This document shows positions 44,406-56,110 of a DNA stretch of 64,000 nucleotides, piece after piece. The notes under the pieces are model-generated. The model did no database searches. It was not told where the DNA came from and worked only from the letters and a program-made list of their open reading frames with translations. The DNA is from Undaria pinnatifida (Eukaryota > Sar > Phaeophyceae > Laminariales > Alariaceae). The position numbers and the translations under genes were made by a program. Location of the stretch: the NCBI GenBank assembly GCA_012845835.1, contig JABAKD010000009.1, positions 4,688,904 to 4,752,903 of the forward strand. Reading direction: 5' to 3'. The number at the start of each line of letters is the position of its first letter. Position 1 is the stretch's first letter.

Positions 44406-46679
44406 AACACCACAACCCAATGCATGCCAGCACGATAGCCGTTCAACTGGCTGGGCGACAAATATGTGTTAATGTCGAAACGTCCAAAACATGCTTTGGT
44501 CCTCTGTTCGCGTCTGCCTTTGTCTGTGTTGCTGTTGTTGCGCAAAAAATTACCAACCCACATCCCAGGCATGAGGTTAGTTCCCTATGAAAACCACGCA
44601 TTTCCCTGCTTCATAAACAGCTCAATCTCTCACACTCGAATGGCATGCAAGCTCGGCAACGGGGCGTTTCCCTAAATGAAAGATAGGGGGTGCCATTTAC
44701 TGTGAGGTCGGGGCGTTTTCCGCATTTTCGTTATGACAGCGGGCGTTTACTCCGTATCTTCCCGGTTGTCGGTATAAAGATAGCGCCCTGGGGCGCATAT
44801 TGCGAGGGAATGTTTACCCACATTCTTGCGGTATGTAGGATATTTTTTTTTTTCCAACCGGTTTGTAGCCCAGGGTTAAAGGTGGTTGGTCATACGAGGG
44901 GCCTTCCAAACATAAAGATGCGCCTCTACCGTAGGACGTTGCCGGGATGGATAATCGACACCTTGACCCTTTGCCTCTTGAGACCCGACCGGACCCGACC
45001 AAACCAGTAAACCCCCGACGACCGCCGTGGCTGATTAGGTAAGGTTTACGATGAGCGACCCGTAGAGGTAAGTGCTACTGAAAAAAAAATGTCTGGGTTA
45101 GTGTTGGGACCAGGGTGGACCTATGCAAACGGTACAGGCAAGCCAAAACGTTTTTAGGGCTTCTCACAAGTGAAGCTCCATAACCTACCTTCAAAACCTG
45201 ATTCAGAGGAAGAACAAAATTTGCACCCCGATAAAGTATTCCATGGCCTTGACATGCACCAAGGATTATCGCAAAATGAGGATGGATATTTTCCGTCGAT
45301 TTCGCGTTACGGTCGTCACGGATAGCCCGTCGCTCAGAACACAGATGTCGCGGGAGGCGTCGGGGGTAGGGTTATGTCTTGACTCAGGGCCAGGGGTTAG
45401 ACCTCGTAAATGGAGAGGACAAAAAACTGTGTGACAGCTGGTGGCTTGACTGCATGATAACCCATTGGCACCTCGATTTATGAGCCGACACGATGGGCAA
45501 TGAGGGTGAGGCATGGCAGGATGAGGCACGACGATGACCCAGGCACGACCTGGATATGCATGCCTTGCAAAATCCGGCCGTTAATAAAGAGCGGCCAAGG
45601 ATATGTCACATCCGGGGACAGACGCATATAACGTGTGAATGCACTTCGGGGCATGCAGGGTTTGTGTCGGGCTTTCGACTGGGAAAGAGCGAAAAAAGAG
45701 TACATTGCGCCGTCCACCGCGCGACGAAATACCAGCCACGACAAAAAAAAACATACACCGAGATGTAGACACAGACACAGAGATCGTGCATGGTTGGTGT
45801 CAATGCGCGGGACGCCTAGCAGTCGTTAATTGCGCGGAATATCTCATCAAGATTTCTTCTTTTCATGTATCGTTATTTGGGACTAGTTCTATAGTAGGGG
45901 CTGCACGATAGGGGTAGCATGTTTGCCCTATGAGGTGCTCCTCACTGACGAGGGTCTTTGTCAACTAACAACCATAAAAATATCGGAATTGCTTTTGGCT
46001 AATTCCAAAAATCTTTGCTTCAATGGGTTCCTGCAGAAAAATGCACATTGGGCTTCTTAACCATGAAAGAAACTGAACCGATTGACCCGGTAGTACTTGC
46101 TTTGTTCAGAAAACCACCGTCGACCACGTGTTGCTTAGCCCCAATGTGCGTCTACCCTCATCGAATCAAGCGTTGACACGGGACCTTTCCTTCGGATGCC
46201 CAGTTTTTCCGTCTATGCCTGGACATCTAATTTCGTACCGAACTCTATTTAACGGGAGTCGCCATCGTTTGTTGTTGGTCTAAGATGTGGAATGACGACC
46301 ATGAAACGACATCTACTGAATATGCTCGAGCTGACGACTGCCCTCAACAAGAACCCCGGCTCGGGAAAAAAAAAAAACCCAAATAGCTTACCTCCGTCAA
46401 ATCCTGCGGTGTTGTCATTGAAGTATGTGTTGCCCTGGACGTCTATAGCAGAATTATCCCACGCCGCGACAGCACCTGCGCAGCGCCGACGGAAGCTTAA
46501 GTAAGCGTTCGCAGATGAAGTCTACCATGAAGGTGTATAACATGTATTCTACGGTTCCTAACATGAGGAGAACAATGCCTGACGAACAACGTGACATTTG
46601 GAGAAGTCCAAATGTGCCACTTGATTTGTTTACCCCTTTGCCTGGGCATATAGAGATAAAAGGCTCGAACAACAAGGTG
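44406..46679. other. Unrecognised sequence
   Basis: Frames near 44690-45010, 45243-45529 and 45556-45911 are short and overlap on both strands. A local GACCCGACC repeat sits at 44978-45000. A stretch at 45600-45650 resembles a decayed zinc knuckle but lacks one cysteine. No gene is called. Confidence 0.45.
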
Positions 46680-47080
46680 GAGCTACGACCACTTTAGGGC
46701 TAAGGAGCCCTGTCATCCAGAAGCCGTTTCAGGCAAAAGGTGCGCCACCCTTCCCAATTCACGCATCCTCAGCCCACCTACCACCAAAAGTGCCACGACG
46801 TTGGCACGTCCGCTACTACTGTTGATACCGCTCCAAGCGCGTGATACTGTATGAGCACGCGCCACGATCGACGTGTCACGTTTTCACCGAAACGGGCTCT
46901 GAGTTACGTGGTTTCTTAGCCCACAACTCGTGTGCATGGGTTTCTTGTTTTGCAGTAGGTAGGGTTCGCTGTATAGCTAGGGGGCATGGAGGTTGCTCAT
47001 CTGCGAAGAGTCTGTTTTGTCCAGGTCGATTGTTGGGTTAGGCGTAAAGCTCTTCAAGTAGAGAGTTACAAAACACACAC
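46680..47080. repeat. Segmental-duplication block B1 (matches 4300-4700)
   Basis: Same phrase order as block A1: CCTGTCATCCAG, TGCCACGACG, GTCCGCTACTACT, CTTGTTTTGCAGTAGGTAGG, TGTATAGCTAGG, AAGCTCTTCAAGTAGAGAG. Confidence 0.7.
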
Positions 47081-47394
47081 ATGTATGTATGGTACACATC
47101 CACCGTGTTACCTAGCATGCGTCCGTAACGTTTTGAGGCTCGTAACCACCGACGAGCTGTAGGACCTTCATCCACCAACCCCCTCCAAAGCAAAACACAG
47201 GCCATGACCCAGAGAAGTTCTCGTGGGCTGGTTGTCAGAAGTAATGGCACAGTGGACTGCACATACCCAAGCGAAGGTGGGAGGGTTACCCACGAGTTTA
47301 CTACCGAGTTACGAATGATACCTAACTCGAAAAGGGCTTCAAACTTGTTTTTGTTGCCGCTGAGAAAACGCACGCCTTGGTTCATGAGTCCCTG
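47081..47394. other. Sequence replacing the foldback element in copy B
   Basis: It lies between blocks B1 and B2, where copy A holds FB1 instead. No similarity to FB1 and no motif recognised. A minus-strand 123-codon frame (47038-47409) spans it. Confidence 0.45.
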
Positions 47395-47640
47395 ACAGCA
47401 TAATATCATATAGAATACCCGTCCGTAGCCCTAACGTAGTCCGCATCGGGTCCGACGTCATTAGGTATTTCCTCAGCCGCGGATCCCCGACATCGAAAAC
47501 GCTACTGCGTGCAACTCCTGCAGTGGAGTACGCGTGTTCGACCCACGACCATTTGTTTTTCCGGGTCTTGTCACGTGACCAGCCCTATACCTCAACCCAA
47601 AATTGAATATCGGCAAAGCTGAGAGTACAAGCCAATCAAC
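47395..47640. repeat. Segmental-duplication block B2 (matches 5990-6240)
   Basis: CCGTAGCCCTAACGTAGTCC, CATCGGGTCCGACG, ACGCGTGTTCGACCCA and TATACCTCAACCCAAAA in the order of block A2. Block B3 follows after only about 60 bp, whereas in copy A the distance is over 12 kb. Confidence 0.75.
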
Positions 47641-47699
47641 AGAGAGCCAATGGGCTATATTGAAGCACGGCAAAAAAATTCTTTAGAATAAGATTTCCG

Positions 47700-48055
47700 A
47701 CTAAAATGGGGTTTTGGTAAGCTCCGCCACTCAGAAATCGATATTCCATATGAAGTGATATGCTCATGTCAGAACGCGCCGTTTTACCCGATACGATTGT
47801 CACGTATATCTTCATATGTATCGAAGCACATCAGGTGGATTGGCTCCCATTGCGTGAATCATATCAGTAGACGCATGCTAGATAGACGTTTCAACGCGCA
47901 AACGTTTGTGGGGCGCTACAGAACATTGAAGATGGCTACATGGAGACCATGCCATCTGCAATCATGTCACTATGCATCTCCTACGTCGCCGGTATTTTTG
48001 ACATGGAAAGAGGCAAGGATTTCGACGGCCATGGAGTTGGTCCATTCCATAGATG
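47700..48055. repeat. Segmental-duplication block B3 (matches 18497-18857)
   Basis: ATGGGGTTTTGGTAAG, GAACGCGCCGTTTTACCC, GCGTGAATCATATCAGTAGA and TTTCAACGCGCAAACGTTTG match block A3. A 148-codon plus-strand frame (47755-48201) runs through it, but the equivalent in copy A has a stop and substitutions are not biased to third positions. Confidence 0.7.
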
Positions 48056-48556
48056 AGGTAATTGGAGTCAGGCAATGGGAAACGTCACACATTTCGGCCG
48101 GGTGGCGATATTGTTGCGTTTACCGTCGGATAATGTGCATCGTGAGCGTCAGCGTTTCACCAAGAATAAACGTTGCCACAGAGAGCAAAACAAACCCATA
48201 GATAATCATTAAAAATGGGAGAGACTTGAGAAGTACGCACCATGTCTCCCTCCTTCTTCTCCCTGATTCCGGTTACAATCTGCTCTATATATTTCAGCGG
48301 CCACGTTCTCTCCACATTTGTTTTTGGTCACACGCATGCTCACCTACCGTCTACAACATCGTTTACCCGCAACATGGACCTCCGTTAGTGGCTTGAACTA
48401 TCGCTATATGGCACATGCTACGGAATAGGTTCGCGTTTTTGATCTTGAGGTTCCCTACATGACGATTATGTACCCACAACTGAAACAGCCTGATCCATTT
48501 ATCACAGAAATCTCAAGTCTCTTAAGTGAATTGCCCGTTACGTCTTCGGCCAAGCA
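48056..48556. other. Unrecognised sequence next to the thioredoxin exon
   Basis: Specific to copy B; the LINE 5' part occupies the matching place in copy A. It could include the 3' flank of the thioredoxin gene. No polyadenylation signal was identified with confidence. Confidence 0.45.
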
Positions 48557-48708
48557 TTACGCTTTCTGCAGCTTTTCTACGGCGCTTTGAATATGTTTCT
48601 TCTCGTAATCAATGACAGGCTCCATGACTTCCTTCCCGCCTTTGTAGAACCGCAACGCCGGTAGCGCTTGAATTCCCGAATCCGACGAAAGTTCAGACAA
48701 AGATTCCT
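48557..48708 (-). CDS. Thioredoxin-fold protein, orphan C-terminal exon
   Basis: Thioredoxins reduce protein disulfides. The C-terminal third of the fold carries the cis-proline loop and the last beta-alpha unit. Read on the minus strand, this segment gives 49 residues then TAA (48557-48559). It opens ESLSELSSDSGIQALPALRF (the cis-proline is in ALPA), continues YKGGKEV with the typical glycine-lysine turn, and ends in an amphipathic helix (HIQSAVEKLQKA). Thirty-three residues after the proline is the usual distance to the C-terminus. The frame is uninterrupted. Just upstream lies GTGCACCTCAG, a good 3' splice site at 48708/48709 (phase 2 of the codon remains), so this looks like a last exon. 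The exon with the WCxxC active site was not found; foldback sequence begins within about 30 bp upstream. It is either the end of a gene split by the element, or a captured or orphaned fragment. Confidence 0.75.
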
Positions 48709-49475
48709 CTGAGGTGCACAAAATATTTCGTAAGGTCGTTCGCGCGTGTTATGTACTTGATCCTCATGAAATGTTGTTGTTGTTGTTTTTCTCACATTAA
48801 CTCGCATAATCAAGTCTGTGGTCACAGGACAGGCTCCAGTCACTCTGGAGCTGAGGAATACCCCAGGGAAAAACACACACAACCCAAGGTGGTACACGCA
48901 TATATCACAGCTGACGCAATTCATGTCTCCACCAGAAACATGTTAAAGTGAAGTCGGGAGTCAGACTACGATGTGCCAGGTCCAGGCCGGTGCATACGTC
49001 TCAATACTCACGCCTTGAGAAACCAACTATTTCGATTGCCACCCAAGGAAAACTACCTCGTATGTATTACACGTAGTATCTCTCACTACGCATAGGCACG
49101 ATAGGCTTAAGTCAAAGGAGAAAAAGCAAGGTACGGGTCGGTGACTCCCCTGGATGTTGTTAGCGTCAAACGGACCATTACATTTGAAAATCAATATGTG
49201 CACTGACAATACAGTAATTATCAATTTTTTATATATGATATGGTCAGTATAGAGGGCGAGGGTTACAATAAGTGTTATACAATCACTTGTTATGAATGAT
49301 GGGCGGGTTGCGAGTGTCTTTGAAGGTGTATTATTGTACAGCCACTCTGCCTACCTACAGTATACTGTTATGATCCAAGTAGAGGGGGACATGTAGGAAA
49401 AAAAAAATTGTTTTAAAGCACAGAATAACGACAGTCAGAGTGCGATTATCTTCTATTTCTTTCAAGTACAGGTAC
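48709..49475. repeat. Foldback-associated flank and shared block in copy B (matches parts of 20140-20280 and 28240-28570)
   Basis: GTTCGCGCGTGTTATGTACTTGA matches the FB2 left part near 20160; GGTCGGTGACTCCCC and TATGTGCACTGACAATACAG follow. From 49230, GATATGGTCAGTATA, GGCGGGTTGCGAGTG and AAGCACAGAATAACGACAG match 28250-28530. Homopolymer A9-A10 near 49400. Confidence 0.65.
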
Positions 49476-50597
49476 AAAAATAAAAATACACCCCATCAGT
49501 GCGATTGAAGATTTTGTTGAAATTCACTTTGCCAGATGCGTGTGATATATCAAATGCATAAAAATACCCTTTAGCTGGGAGATCGAATGTTTTGTCGAAA
49601 TTCACCTTTGCCAGCTGCGTGTGATACTCCAACCACGCGTATTACGGGTTGTGTGTCCTCTTTAAAGATATAGACCGGCGACTCCCCTTGCAACTACATA
49701 CAGTGTAGCTAGCAGGGTCAACAGGGTGATGTTAGGCAGTCTGCGCGCGGAAACTACTAAACCCGTTTCACTGAGGGACAAACTCTGACAGCTGTGGAAG
49801 TAAATGCATCAGTTTAACAAGTGAACTCTGTAATTTGAAAACCCTATGAGGGGAGGGCGGAGTTTTTAATGACGTGGGGCCCTGAATTTGACCAAAAGGG
49901 GCGGGGGCAGGAGAAAGGGGGGGGGGAGACGGGTGGGGCAGCTCAATTTGCGCGTAAATTTTAAGGGATAAATCTGACCGTTTTGGAAAGAATGCACAAG
50001 ATTATCATGGGGAGAGGGGCTGGACGGGCGTGGCAGCTTATTTTATGCGTGGAAACTATTCATCCGCTATGGGGATAGATGTGACGGTTCCGGAAAAAAT
50101 GCACCAGTTTATCACGTGTATCCTGTAAGTCGAGTAAACAGTGTGAAGAGGGAGGAGTGTTCGAGGGGGTGGGGGTGGGGTGGGTAAGTGGGGAGGTGAT
50201 GGGGTTGAGGAGGGAGGGGTTTAAGTCACATAGACGTAGGGGTTTGCTATACGCGTGGTGCTGGATCTATGCTATGGCGCAGGTGGTGGGGAAGGAGGGG
50301 GCGTTGGGGGCGGGGGTGTGGTGGTAATTGCAGCAGCGGCATGGATGGCTCTGAGAAAATAATGAGGTGATATCCAGGGCGTGGAAGTGTTTATTACCCT
50401 GGCGGATTTCTAAACTATGTGGGGCGTGTGATATATATAAATATATCTCTATGGTTAAGTGATACCCATTGGTATTATATACTTACACCCAGTAGTTTAG
50501 GAACTACTACTATTCATGGAATCTGTGATAGGGTTTTGTTGTTGTCATGACGTACACGTATAATTGGGGTTGATTATGTGTCTGGTATAAAACATCG
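49476..50597. mobile_element. Foldback arm FB7, copy B
   Basis: Two inner arm pieces in tandem (GTTGAAATTCACTTTGCCAG and GTCGAAATTCACCTTTGCCA) are followed outward by GTGTGTCCTCTTTAAAGATA, CAGGGTCAACAGGGTGATG, CTGACAGCTGTGGAAG, G-rich tracts, CTATACGCGTGGTGCTGGAT and the inverted terminal block (GCAGCAGCGGCATGGATGGC) up to about 50420. It then has the same junction as copy A before the LINE frame resumes at 50598. A shared junction means the foldback element was in the LINE before the A/B duplication. Confidence 0.78.
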
Positions 50598-51895
50598 GAA
50601 GGACTGCAGAAACGGATTGAGGAGGCACTAGAATCCACGAAGAAATAAATGGAGAGTGGCAGCCAAAGTGAAAAAATGCGCAGTATTTGTTCGTAACGAA
50701 GATAAGGTTAATGTGACACATTTCGAATGGAAGTTTGGGAGAAGATGAATTGCCGATCGTAGACCAGTAGTATGTACCTTAGCGTAGAGATCTTGAAGGA
50801 TTGCCCTTGGTATACACCCAAAAAGAATGCAATCGAAAACGGTTAATCACAAATAGGCAAGATGGATGCGATGCTAACAGACCCGGACGATACCACCCAG
50901 TTTGAAATATGCATTCGATTGATTGTGATCGTACCAGAACTGAGAGCATGCAGAACAAGTATGGGAAGGGAACTCGAAATTCGTTGACAACTGGAGACAG
51001 AGCAGATGGCACCAGCAAAAACATATGCTAGGATGATCAAGTACGACGAGTGATATACTATTAGGACCATACCAAGGAATGTACATATTTTAAAGAAAAA
51101 ATGGAGATGTGAGAATGTTGATATTTTTTTTGAAAGTATGGAATATGCCAGAAACAAGGTTATCCGCCATGATTGATAGAGCTTTGTAGAAGTAAGTACC
51201 AAAAGGGTCGGCACGAACAAAGCTGGATAACGTGGTAATGGAGATACAGAAAGTTTAGGGAAGAGACTAGGAAGATGTACTATGTATAAACAAGGGTGAC
51301 GGGTACACAACTGAACTACAAACGATAATAGTAAAAGAAACGCTGACGCTAATAAAGGCGGTGGAAGAAGAGCAGCACATAGATATTTTCAGGCCGTTGA
51401 GGGAAGAACTTTGAGTGCGAAAGTATCGGCACTGCCCAAGGGTCACAGCGAAAAAGCTGAAAATGCGATTTTCTGTAATGGACTTGGACTTGCCAGAACG
51501 AAGAATTAAACATTCTAGTCGTCGGGAGGAGGAGAACATGCCTACGATAATGTGCCCGTGTGGCCCACAACTAGATAGTAGGACTCACATAGTAAGGGGA
51601 TGTAAAATATACAAAGAAGAACGGAATGTTTTAATCGAAGGCATGACGAAATTGGACGTATGTGACATTTGAAAAGTTTCGAAGACCAGAGAGAAGCAAG
51701 GAAGCGATCGCTATCCTTAGAGATATGTTGTGGACGCGGACGGCGAAACAGGACGAGTATAGGATAGACAAACAGGTTGTGTAGTTTACGAAGGAATCGT
51801 AATGAGCGCCCAAAATTTAGAGGTATTGCTATAAAGAATATAGGAAGAAAGGGGTGCGTGGTCAATGGTTAACCGACTAGGCAAGTATCAAATAA
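50598..51895 (+). pseudogene. LINE family A, copy 3: C-terminal part
   Basis: It starts EGLQKRIEEALEST-like, then VKKCAVFVRNEDKVN and a YVP/EIL..CPWYTPK segment. It includes KAKMRFSV-type sequence and DLDLPERRIKHSSRREEE near 51470, the Cys-His part MCPCG, DSRTHIVRGCKIYKEERNVL, then AILRDMLWTRTAKQDEYRID and the terminal RKKGCVVNG at about 51870. The reading frame shifts several times. It corresponds to the right half of copy 1 and begins at the same foldback junction. The 5' half present in copy A (18880-20040) has no partner here. The cysteine/histidine motif is best preserved in this copy. Confidence 0.85.
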
Positions 51896-53720
51896 GCACG
51901 CCCCCGCGCCCCGTACTGGGTTTTTTCCTATTCTCTGGGGTTGGTGCCGTTTGTCAACGACGATGAAAGTTTCGTTTCGCACTACGTGAGCTAGACAATC
52001 AGCGAACTGTCTATGATTGTCGACTTATTATCTTTGCGGTAACCGAAATTGCGATCGAGTTTCATCGAGTATGACGTGGACAACCTTGGCGCGGCGCAGG
52101 AGCGTGGGTATCGGGAAATGTGCATGGGGTAAACCACTCGAAAGGCAAATAAATGCTATTCGATTGCCTGGTAAAAAAAGTAACATCACAAGACGGTTGG
52201 AAATATTAGAAAGTAGTATCCTTACAAAGGAAGGTTCACACAGGAAAGGAAGGTTCACACAGGATGCCCTAGTCCGCCTGAAGAGTGGCTGTTAGTAGGA
52301 CGGAGCCCACCCTTCATGCGGTTCACCGAACATCTCACTGAGGTTTTCGCGCTTGGTGAACGCGATGTCGGCTTTGTTAGAGATAACTCAGTGAGCTCCA
52401 CCCCAGCGTTTAAGGGGTACCGGGCTATATGATCATATGGCCGTGGCTAGGAACGGAAATAGTGCCCAAATATACCGGGTATAATACGAGCTGAATAAGT
52501 GGACACCTATAACAATCTGAAGACAGTAGTATCAGAGCACACAAAAATTGGTATCATAGTATGCGAAGAACGATGCGTACATGCGTTCTCGCAATCGGTT
52601 TTTTGAGCATTGCTGTCGATGGAAATACTTCGACGTTATTCGCCCCTTTCGTATCTCGATGGGGTTCGTCTTGCTTCCATAATTACGGTCGACCTCAGTT
52701 AGTTTCAAGGAAACGGGCAAACATCCCGGGTTCAGCACTGGCACGGTACCTACTGGCAGAAGACGCGCGCTACCATAGAGGTAGAACTACTAGGCTGAGG
52801 CGTTTTGCGACTGACGCTGTGGTTGGTCCCAAATTCATCGGAATTCCCATTTTTTTATGTAGAATCCGTTTGTTTCTATATATAGCTATTTTTCGACGTG
52901 GGTTTGCTTATCGGGTAGAACTGTATTAGTTTACACTGGAGTTTCTTGGTGTGGTCGAGATACCCACTAGTGAGGAGATGGGGTAAAAAAAGCGGTGCAA
53001 CCGTACTGTGGTCCTCACCAGAGGCTAAATATTTTTGTCAATGCAGACTTTTTGCTGGCCGTGGGAGAGGTGCACACATTTGAGGCATAGCCGTTTAGAT
53101 TTGTAGGTACCTATGACCCCCCGCATCTTTAGCATGGCGCGACAGAGCACGTGAGGAGGTTTCCCTGATCACTTGAACATCGTGTGCACCCAGCGCCAAG
53201 CGCTGTTCGGCAAACCGCGGAAAGGAAGAACCGCATGCTACTGAGGACCACTCGTGAGGCGAACTTCCGCACCTTGTGCGATCGATCTCTCTTGCATACG
53301 CGAAGGAAGTGTTTTGATTGGGGTGACTCGTGATACTTTGTCAACACGTGCAGAGACAGCAACGAGGATCTCTTTTAGGCCCACGTGTTTCTACAACTTT
53401 AAGACGTTCCAACAAAGCTACATCCGCATTGCTTGAGCGCTTCTTGGTTTCAGGAAAAGCTTTTTCACGAAAGATGGAAAATGCTTGTGATGTTACGTCA
53501 GAAAGTAAACAATACGGTTCGGTCGAACTTCTACAAACGCGTCCGCCGTTCGTACGATAACCTTAACAGTCATATTATGCCGGAGTATGAGTGGTCTAAG
53601 TTTGGCAGTTCAAGTGACGGTCCGATTCAAAAATACTGCACGTATTCTCTCCCTATCTTTTGGTAATACCTTCACTACTTCCTCTTTGACTATATTTATA
53701 TATGGTCCTCAAACTACTCA
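51896..53720. repeat. Segmental-duplication block B4 (matches 30061-31835)
   Basis: Phrases in order: CACGCCCCCGCGCC, TACGTGAGCTAGACAATCAG, TATCTTTGCGGTAACCGAAA, the conserved stretch at 52263-52382, GTGGTCGAGATACCCAC, GCAGAGACAGCAACGAGGAT, CGTACGATAACCTTAACAG. Frames at 53254-53666 correspond to those in A4 but are shifted, so no product is claimed. Confidence 0.75.
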
Positions 53721-53879
53721 CCCCTGCGTTGCGATTGATGGGGTGAAGTATCTCAGCGGGGGTGATGTTTTGAAAGAGAGGGTGGAAATTTTGATCGAGA
53801 ATGTTGTGCTTCAATGTCAGATTTTCCAGGATAACCGTACGTACATCACTCGCAAAGGACGGCAGATCCTGGCTTCAAC
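53721..53879. other. Unrecognised link between block B4 and the degenerate array
   Basis: Open in one plus-strand frame (53587-53904) without motif. Confidence 0.4.
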
Positions 53880-55530
53880 AGGGCTACATCACCCCTGTTT
53901 CTAAACCTAAAGGTGTGATTCATTATTCACCATCAGCTTCAATCTTGAGAGTGTCCTGATTTCAATTGTCTAACGTTTCACGGGAGGGGCTATATCACCC
54001 TTGATATGTACATGGTACATGAGCTGGCTATAGTTCAAGAGTTTAAGGGAATGATAATCATTAATCGTCAAGCATTTAAAGGTAAACAAGTATTTCGGGA
54101 GGGGGGGCGGGACCCTTCCTTGATGTATGTACCTATGTCACTCATGGTATGTTCCTTTCCTTAATAGCTGGTGTCAAGCGTTTTAGGAAGTGTTATAGCA
54201 CCCTTGGAATAGATATATGGCAGATCAGCGGGGCTATCGTAAAAAGAGCTAGTAGGTAGTTCGAACAACCAAGCGTTTTATGGAGGGGTGGGGGTGGAGT
54301 AGTGTGGCGGGGTTGAGGATATGGCACCCTTTCGATGGCGGCTATTATTACATTTGAAAATGACGTTCAAATTGTGGTTTTCGAAACAGTCGGGTTTTTT
54401 TTGGATTTGATTCAAGTGTTTGGGCAAGCCATGTTACCCTCGCCATATTTATGTGGTATATCAACGGGATATCGTCGTGCGTTCCTTTCGGTTGTATCAC
54501 TCGACAAACGTTTATTACCCATTTGGTTTCATCACCCTTGATGTATATATTTGGTATATCAACGAGCAAATGTGAAGCGGTATATTATGTAGATTTTTAC
54601 GTTGGGTGGGTTGAATGGGCAAACGTTTCAGGGAGGGGAAGATAACAATACTTCAGGGGGGGTATAACCCTCGATGTAGTGAATTTTCCTCTGTTGTTGA
54701 AAATTGTATCAACCTTGATGTAGTACCTATCATTCCGTCCGTATCATACGCATGTACATCATTGACTATCGCTCAAAACGTTTCCCGTAGTAGTTGGTCT
54801 CAAGTGCTGCAGGGAGGGGCATCACAATCTTCATGTAGTATCTGCTATATTACCCTCGTTATACTACCTGCATAATCCGTTGAGTGGTACCTACGTGATA
54901 ATCAAGCAGTCAAGGGAAATCCTCGTAAGAGTTAGCGTCAAGGGGTCGACATGATACGGTGTATCGGGTGGGGGGGGGCGGTGGGTTGCATCACTCTTGA
55001 TACCGGGGTTGTGTGGAGGCTACCTCATCCCTTGTACGGTGTATAAGGACCGTTGACAACAAAAAAAAGGGATATATTTCGCGTTTGAAACACGCGATCA
55101 TCTGGCCGTTGAAGTTTGCGGACGAAAAAATTTCATAGGGGCTTATTTTGCAAAGAAAGGGGGGGGTACTATTTTTCTAGATGGTTCGGATATTGTAGGG
55201 TGGTTGGTACTTTGAAGGTGGGGGCGATATATTTTAGAGAGGGTTGATATGCTTCAAGGGTACCATATCATATATATCATCGGGGGGAATTATATTTTTT
55301 CAAGTTAATAAATAAATTTTGGAAGAGATGGTAATTGGAATTGGGGTATAACCCGTGATACAGTGTCGCCCTTTTTTCAGTGTATCGGGAAAGGGGGGGG
55401 GGTGGCCTTTTAAGAAGTAAAAAAGTGTATCAGGATAGGGGCTATATCTAAAATGCAAAATTATAAGCGGGGGAGCTATTTCAACCTTTGCACAGTGTAT
55501 CGCCGGAAAGATGGGGGGTGTATATCATTC
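53880..55530. repeat. Degenerate array with a CACCCTTGATGTA-like phrase
   Basis: Variants of ATCACCCTTGATGTA occur at about 53888, 53990, 54108, 54200, 54325, 54529, 54664, 54708, 54829 and 54990, with weaker ones to 55490. They often alternate with GGGAGGGG and a TGGTATATCAACG-type phrase. Spacing is irregular, near 100 bp. It looks like an old minisatellite. Copy A has nothing like it at the matching place. Confidence 0.55.
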
Positions 55531-55534
55531 TAGC

Positions 55535-55843
55535 CCGTCGCCCCGGTGGCGTATCAGGTTATCCTTGAGCCTAGTATAGGTCAGTTTCGTGAGTTCGAGC
55601 CCCGCCGAGTGCATGCTCGTCTAAATTCATTGGGACTTTTGCTTGTGCACAAGTAGACTTGCGGAAAGCGCGAGAGCGTGAGTTAGCAACAGTCGATGAA
55701 AAATCGACGAGCAGTGGGATTGCTGAACCCTATGCGCGGAAAATAATGGAAGGCAAGAACCAAGGGGGAGAAGGGTCGACACCTGTGACCACGGCTTGTC
55801 AAGAAGCTAGAAAGTGAAGAGAGTGAGAAAAAAAAAAAAAAAA
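55535..55843 (+). mobile_element. tRNA-derived SINE with poly(A) tail
   Basis: The head carries a polymerase III A box (TGGCGTATCAGG, 55547-55558) and a B box (AGTTCGAGCCC, 55592-55602) at tRNA-like spacing, with GTGAG before and CCCCGC after the T-loop. The body follows (CTTGTGCACAAG, CGACGAGCAGTGGG, GGGTCGACACCTGTGACC, ACCACGGCTTGTC), then a run of 16 A (55828-55843). The T-stem has mismatches, so it is not a working tRNA. A related tail fragment lies at 41085-41205. Mobilisation would need a partner LINE. No clear target-site duplication was found. Confidence 0.7.
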
Positions 55844-56110
55844 CATTGCTGACAACATACAAGGGGGACCAAAACCACCTTCGAACCCTACGTAATATGG
55901 CCCCTGTTTGAGTGGATGTGGGGAGGGGGGTAAATTTTTAAGGAACGAAATTTTCCACAGAGGGGCGATTTTGTCAAAGACGGGTGACCCGGTATTTTAG
56001 GGGGGGTGATATTTTGATGTTCCGATCGATATATTTCAATGGAGGGTAATGTGCTCCATAGGTTGTTATTAATAGGGGGGAGGGTGTGTGTGGAAACGAT
56101 AAATGATTTT
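55844..56110. other. Unrecognised purine-rich sequence
   Basis: G-rich tracts, no gene. Confidence 0.5.

Noticed and set aside
45600..45665. Zinc knuckle (CCHC) like a gag nucleocapsid
   Set aside because: One cysteine is replaced and the spacing is short by one; no other gag features nearby.
47755..48201. 148-codon plus-strand frame as a gene
   Set aside because: The matching frame in copy A carries a stop and substitutions are spread over all codon positions.
55540..55615. Functional tRNA gene
   Set aside because: Both promoter boxes are present, but acceptor and T stems are mismatched and the sequence continues into a SINE body with poly(A).
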